Assembly: GCA_038373885.1 (NCBI GenBank)
Contig: JAWZYV010000070.1
Coordinates: 1 to 64,000 of the forward strand
DNA: 64,000 bases
DNA from: Cheiracanthium punctorium
Taxonomy: Eukaryota; Arthropoda; Arachnida; Araneae; Cheiracanthiidae
Reading direction: 5' to 3'
Shown here: one piece after another, positions 59,281 to 64,000 of the stretch
Numbering within the stretch: position 1 is the stretch's first letter
Layout: each line of letters opens with the position of its first letter
The notes under the pieces: generated by a model
The model's database searches: none
What the model saw: the letters and a program-made list of their open reading frames with translations, nothing else
Told to the model about the DNA's origin: nothing
Translations under genes and position numbers: made by a program

Positions 59281-60280
59281 TCTATATAAATAAAATTAGA
59301 CTTTTGTCTGTACATTTCTTGGAATTCAAAAATTTTGCGATTTCTATCCGTTTCAAGCACCCGGGAATCCGATGCGACCCTCAAAAAAAAAGTTTGTCTT
59401 GTGTGTCATTCTGTCCGTGACGCTTTTTTTTTTTGTTTAAGCATCCCGTAAAAACGACTGAAGCGAATGATATGAAATTAGGTGTCATGATAGGTGGTCA
59501 CTCAACTTAAAACATAGGCGTCGAATTTAAAAAAAATCTTGATTAGATTTTTCAGATTTTGCGAAAATCCTTTCAAACTGCGTAAATTTGTGTTCGAGCA
59601 TCACGTAAAAACGACTAAAGCGATTGAAATGAATTGGGTGTCATGATAGGTGGTCACTCAACTTAAAACATAGGCGTCGAATTTTTAAAAAAATCTTGAT
59701 TAGATTTTCAGATTTTGCGAAAATCCTTTCGAACTGCGTAAATTCGTGTTCGAGCATCACGTAAAAACGACTGAAGCGATTGAAATGAAATTGGGTATCA
59801 TGATGGGTGGTCACTCAACTTAAAACACAGGCTTCGAATTTTTAAAAAATCTTAGATTTTGAGAAAATCCTTTCAAACTGCCTATTTTTGTTCGAGCATC
59901 ACGTAAAACTACTGAAGCGATTGATATGAAATTTGGTATCATCCTTAGTGGTCACTCAACTGAAACATTAGGCAGCGTATTTTAAAAAAATCTTGATTAG
60001 ATTTTCAGATTTTGCGAAAATCGTTCCAAACTCCTTAAAATTGTGTTCGAGCATCACGTAAAAATGACTGAAGTGAATGAAATGAAATTGGGTATCATGA
60101 TAGGTGATCACTCAACTTAAAATATTGTCTTCAAATTTAAAAAAAATCTTGATTAGATTTTGAGATTTTACGAAATTGTTTCAAACTGCGTAAATTTGTG
60201 TTCGCACATCACGTAATAACTGCAAAGGTGAAAAAATGGTATTTGGTGAAATGATAGATGGTCACCTTAAACAATTAGCA

Positions 60281-60318
<38 letters not shown>

Positions 60319-61192
60319 GATCAGATTTTGGGATTTTGCGAAAATCGTTTCAAACTGAGTGAATTTTTGTTCACGCATTACGTAATAACGACTCAAGCGA
60401 ATGATATGAAATTTGTTCACACGATAGATGGTTGCTCAACCTAAACTATAGGTGTCCAATCTTTTTAACATTTTTATTAGATTTTGAGATTTTGTGAAAA
60501 TTCTCCCAAAATGCAGTTATATTTCTTCAAGCAGGCGCGTAGCCAGGAAAATTTTTCGGGGACGGATATGAACTTATATGTGTATAAATAGACGGAATTT
60601 CATCACTAATCAAAAAATGTCGGGGGGAGATATATCCCGATATCCCCCCCCCCCTGGCTACGCCCCTGTACTTCAAGCATCGCCTAATAACGACCAATAC
60701 GGAATTTGGTGATAGGATAGGTAGTTGCTAATCTTAATTTATAGGTGCTGAATTTTTAAAATATTTTGATTACATTTTGAGATTTTGCGAAAATCGTTTT
60801 AAAATGCTGAAATTTTGTTCCAGCATCACGAAATAAAGACTGCAGGGAATGAAACGAAATTGGATGACAGGATAGGTTGTCACTCAACCTAAATTCTAGG
60901 CTTGAAATTTTTCAAAAATGTTGATTCGATTTTGAGATTTTGCGACAATTATTTCAATATGCGGCCATATTCGTTCGCGCATCCCATAATGACGACTCAA
61001 GCGAATGAAATGATATTACTTAGTGACTCTCTGACCTGTAATATTTTAACAATTCATAAAAATTATAACTTCGCTTTCTTTACTTTGGCAACATACTCCA
61101 TCCATTCTGCGTACTCCTACAATGCTGACGAAAGTTCTTGCTTTTTGGAAATTTGCATTCACTAACCCGTCGAGGACGGGTACTTCAGCTGG
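59281..61192 (+). mobile_element. Helitron, non-autonomous, copy 2
   Basis: It begins TCTATATAAATAAAATTAGA after A and ends CAGCTGG before T. The same 7-bp hairpin (61165-61181) lies 11 nt before the end. It matches Helitron copy 1 along both flanks and the ~155-bp array, with more units (about eleven). It lacks the 3.2-kb insertion of copy 1 but has its own MITE (60532-60668) and an A tract of about 34 bases at 60283. Confidence 0.9.
60532..60668. mobile_element. 137-bp hAT MITE inside Helitron copy 2
   Basis: CAGGCGCGTAGCCAGG and CCTGGCTACGCCCCTG are the inverted ends. TCTTCAAG and ACTTCAAG flank it with one base offset. Helitron copy 1 has a single TTTCTTCAAACTTC at the matching place (near 1110), confirming a later insertion. 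Confidence 0.85.
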
Positions 61193-61936
61193 TATTCAAA
61201 ATAAGTGCATTGCAGTGAAAACTGGAATGAAGTTACGGGTTTTACGTTACAGCCGCTTGGAGAGTCAATAAAGCTCAAATTTAAATTAAATATTTTATTG
61301 GGGTGTTATATAAGATGCCTTCTTTCTGGGGGATGTTTACACTAAACCATTTTAACTGTGCAATCGTTATATAAGGTGTCCCCCCAAAAATTGTAACATG
61401 CTGTCATTCTTTATTCATGAGCGATAAACGGGCAATATAAATTGGAAATAAAAATGTTCAGAACAACTTAAAAGAAAATCCTCTCTTTAATTTATAGAAA
61501 AGTGCCCATTTTATATTTCTATAAGAACCTCGTACAAAAAAACTCCCGAATGAGTAAAATGTGCCCCTTACACCACCAAGGTGATGTACAAAATTTGAGT
61601 AAAATATCCTAAAAAGTGCCAGATGTATATGAAGTTAAATATAGGCTGTCTTAAACCAGTTTTCAGAGATTCTATAAGGATCATATTCACATCGGATGAT
61701 AGTTTCAGGTGCACAGAAATTACGCAAAGAAATATATTATTTTTTTTCCATATAAGCTGTCAACTTTTACATTCAAATTCATATAGAGTCACTGAGCATC
61801 CTTGTTTTATAAGATATCTCTTAGACGGCTAAGTGAAAGCCTGAAATTTAATTTTGTAGGTAAACACCTTCTTAGTGAATGAGACATTTTTTTACGAACT
61901 GGGAATTTTTTTTTGTACTGGAGTCGTCAACAACGT
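61193..61936. other. Intergenic, nothing recognised
   Basis: AT-rich. A TAAGGTGTCCCCCCAAAA motif at 61370 resembles a transposon end, but a partner could not be fixed (compare GGACACCCTGTA at 62593). Confidence 0.4.
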
Positions 61937-62444
61937 TTAACCCTTTAACGCGCAGTGTTGCCGCTCTGGCAACGCCAAACTCTGACGTTTTCACTGTTGC
62001 CAGTCACGAAGTATAGATTGGATTTCTATAAAAATAGTGGCGGGTGACCTAGCTCCACGAGAATGCTTTACTTTTGAGCACGTCATTTCCGTAAAAAAAT
62101 GGTCACGATTCTTTTTAACAACACTGGCATCTGCCGAAAAACGGAAGAACGCCAGAACAGCTGGATAGATGGCCCAATGCTGAAAAAAGGGCAGCCGTTG
62201 CCATCGCTCGACTTAACGACCAGCAAGATGGCGGACGATCGAAACGTTCATCGCGTGCCACAGACCCTTTTTTGACGACAGCTGGCTGTGCGGCACAGCC
62301 AGCTGCGTCAAAAAAAGGGTCTCTCGATCTGTGGCGCGCGATGAACGTTTCGATCGTCCGCCATCTTGCTGGTCGTTAAGTCGAGCGATGGCAACGGCTG
62401 CCCTTTTTTCAGCATCGGGAAAGGGTTGCGCCTCAAAGGGTTAA
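61937..62444 (-). mobile_element. TTAA palindromic MITE, copy G
   Basis: 508 bp with TTAA at both ends, same orientation as copy F. The end hairpin at 61957-61973 is GTTGCC-GCTCT-GGCAAC. Both palindrome arms are intact around CAGCTGGCTGTGCGGCACAG. Confidence 0.9.
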
Positions 62445-62832
62445 AAAGTAACTTTTGGAAAATGAACGAGAGCCATTTTTTCGTGATTTAATTTTTGTCA
62501 CACTTTTTTCAAACAACTTTTTTTAAGTATGACTGCCCATTTATGATTATGTGTAATACATTATGAATTAAAATGAGTCACAAGCTTTATTGGACACCCT
62601 GTAGAGTCCGAATAAAGTATTGTAACTCAATAATTTTTTGCATCGCTCAAAATGCTGTTGAGTGATCCTTCAACTGAATTTAAATGTTATTTTAAAAACT
62701 TTTCAACTGCGTGTCAATGATTTTTAAAATAATTTAAATGGCTTTTTAAAAAAGTTTTAGAGGCTACTTCCTTTTATCTGTTGCGACTGAATGTCAGCTC
62801 AATCGTTTCCTCGCGACCAGCATACGCCACAT

Positions 62833-63236
62833 TTAACCCTTTGAGGCGCAACCCTTTCGCACAGCCAGCTGTCCTCAAAAAAGGGTCTCTTGGTCTGTGG
62901 CACGCGATGAACGTTTCGATCGTCCACCCTCTTGCTGGTCGTTCAGTCGAGCGATGGCAACGGCCGCCCTTTTTTCGGCCTTGGGCAATCTATGCAGCTG
63001 TTCTCGCATTCTTCCATTTTTCAGCAAATGTCAGTGCTGTTAAAAAGAATCGTGACCATTTTGTGACGGGAAAGGACGTGCGGAAAACGACGGGAAAGGA
63101 CTTAAAGGATTCTCGCGGAGCTAGGTCACCCGCAACTACTTTTATAGAAATCCAATCTATTCTTCGTGACTGGCAACAGCCAGAACGTCCGAGTTGGGTG
63201 TTCCCAGAGCGGGAACACTGCGCGTTAAAGGGTTAA
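62833..63236 (+). mobile_element. TTAA palindromic MITE, copy H (one arm deleted)
   Basis: 404 bp with TTAA at both ends and the same arm deletion as copy E (CCCTTTCGCACAGCCAGCTG junction). The end hairpin at 63198-63218 is GTGTTCCC-AGAGC-GGGAACAC. A 151-codon frame over this copy is not a gene. Confidence 0.88.
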
Positions 63237-64000
63237 ATGATAAGTTAGCGCTGGAATAATTGCTTGAAACTACCGTTTAGCTGAGTCAGAGTGTGGATAG
63301 AATGACTAGAGCGATGTAACAATCATTATGACTACTATAATTTTTCATAAAACTAGTTTGTCTTCTTTTAAACTAAAATAAAGATTTGCAATTTTAAAAA
63401 CTCCAAGGATAATTGACCCCCCCCCCTTTCTTTGTTGGGGTCCCGGGCACAGGCCCCGAATGAAATTAAGCCTCTACGATCTTCCACCCCCGTATGTTTT
63501 CCGTCATTGTATTGACCTACGGTCAACTTTTTCGACCTCCGGGAAACGGGTGATGACTCACTCTGTTTCGTGGGAAGAGAGATTTTTTTGTCATGATGTT
63601 TTTTTCTCCCTCGGTGTAGAGGGGGGTCGAATCGAAGGAAAAAGAGAACGGTTGTGGAGAAGCGTTGAGACGGACGCAAACTGTTGCTCCGTTCATGCCG
63701 TGTTCCAGTTATGCGAAATGTAAATATTGTATAATTTCTGTAAATAAAGGAGCTGTGCATAGTGTACCTTGGCCACATTTATGCTACCACCATCGGAAAT
63801 TGCCTCTACCACGTTACAAGCCCTGCCTACAAATCACGCATGTCATTATCGTTGAATTTTCCCACACAAAGCTGCACAACATACTGCAGGTGTCGGGTCA
63901 GACTTTTTTTTTTTTGGAGAGGAGCTAATTTTTCAAAAAGATTGTGTGTGAGTGTGTCCTAAAATAAAATGTACAGTATTAAAAAAAGTACTCTTATCCA
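63237..64000. other. Intergenic, nothing recognised
   Basis: A C13 run at about 63418 and a GC-richer block (63430-63700) with overlapping frames on both strands. No family motif could be seen. Confidence 0.4.

Noticed and set aside
59281..60500. CRISPR-like array because of regular ~155-bp repeats
   Set aside because: Units are contiguous and diverged, with no spacers, and sit between Helitron ends in eukaryote-type DNA.

Overview
The window looks like AT-rich, repeat-dense nuclear DNA of an animal, most likely an arthropod and perhaps a chelicerate. That placement is inference from the mix of elements: Helitrons, tRNA-derived SINEs, hAT, piggyBac-like, mariner, pogo and P-type elements, a GT-AG intron, long A/T tracts, and no operon-like gene spacing. 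I found no intact host gene, tRNA gene, rRNA gene or CRISPR array. Every coding stretch I could assign is a decayed transposase or a transposon-borne protein. LAYOUT, 0-13 kb: A Helitron (183-4868) is split by a 3.2 kb terminal-inverted-repeat (TIR) element (1462-4682). A pogo/Tigger-like transposon (5337-9463) carries a broken minus-strand transposase (about 8640-7503) and nested Helitrons, MITEs and a SINE. A patchwork of Helitron ends and a short junction duplication follows (10.2-12.2 kb). 13-18 kb: a hAT MITE with an exact 8-bp target duplication (13158-13784), then a 2,978-bp element (14455-17432) with TIRs of roughly 450-480 bp, a 4-bp target duplication and a decayed XPG/FEN-like nuclease gene (possible Academ relative). 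19-24.5 kb: a P-element-type (THAP9-like) transposase pseudogene with one recognisable intron, interrupted by a Helitron (20595-21786) and a mariner MITE (22675-23175). 26-31 kb: an internally deleted hAT element with a perfect 8-bp target duplication (26345-27703), then minus-strand Helitron sequence. 31.7-36.3 kb: nested inverted ends around SINE and MITE material. 36-46 kb: several short hAT MITEs and Helitron-type tandem repeats. 46-64 kb: a Tigger-like non-autonomous element holding SINEs, a hAT MITE (53822-54405), a deleted pogo-like element (56289-57233), a mariner relic (58452-59034) and a second copy of the first Helitron (59281-61192). SCATTERED FAMILY: A TTAA-flanked, strongly palindromic MITE family occurs eight times, plus one fragment, between 31.7 and 63.2 kb. 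One end carries a short hairpin whose two arms change together between copies (three stem versions). This is the most unusual signal in the window. HOW THE PARTS RELATE: The genes do not form a pathway. The window is a stratigraphy of insertions, and many events can be ordered because related copies or coding sequence give the pre-insertion state. Statements on family come from recognised motifs and ends; no database search or alignment program was run.
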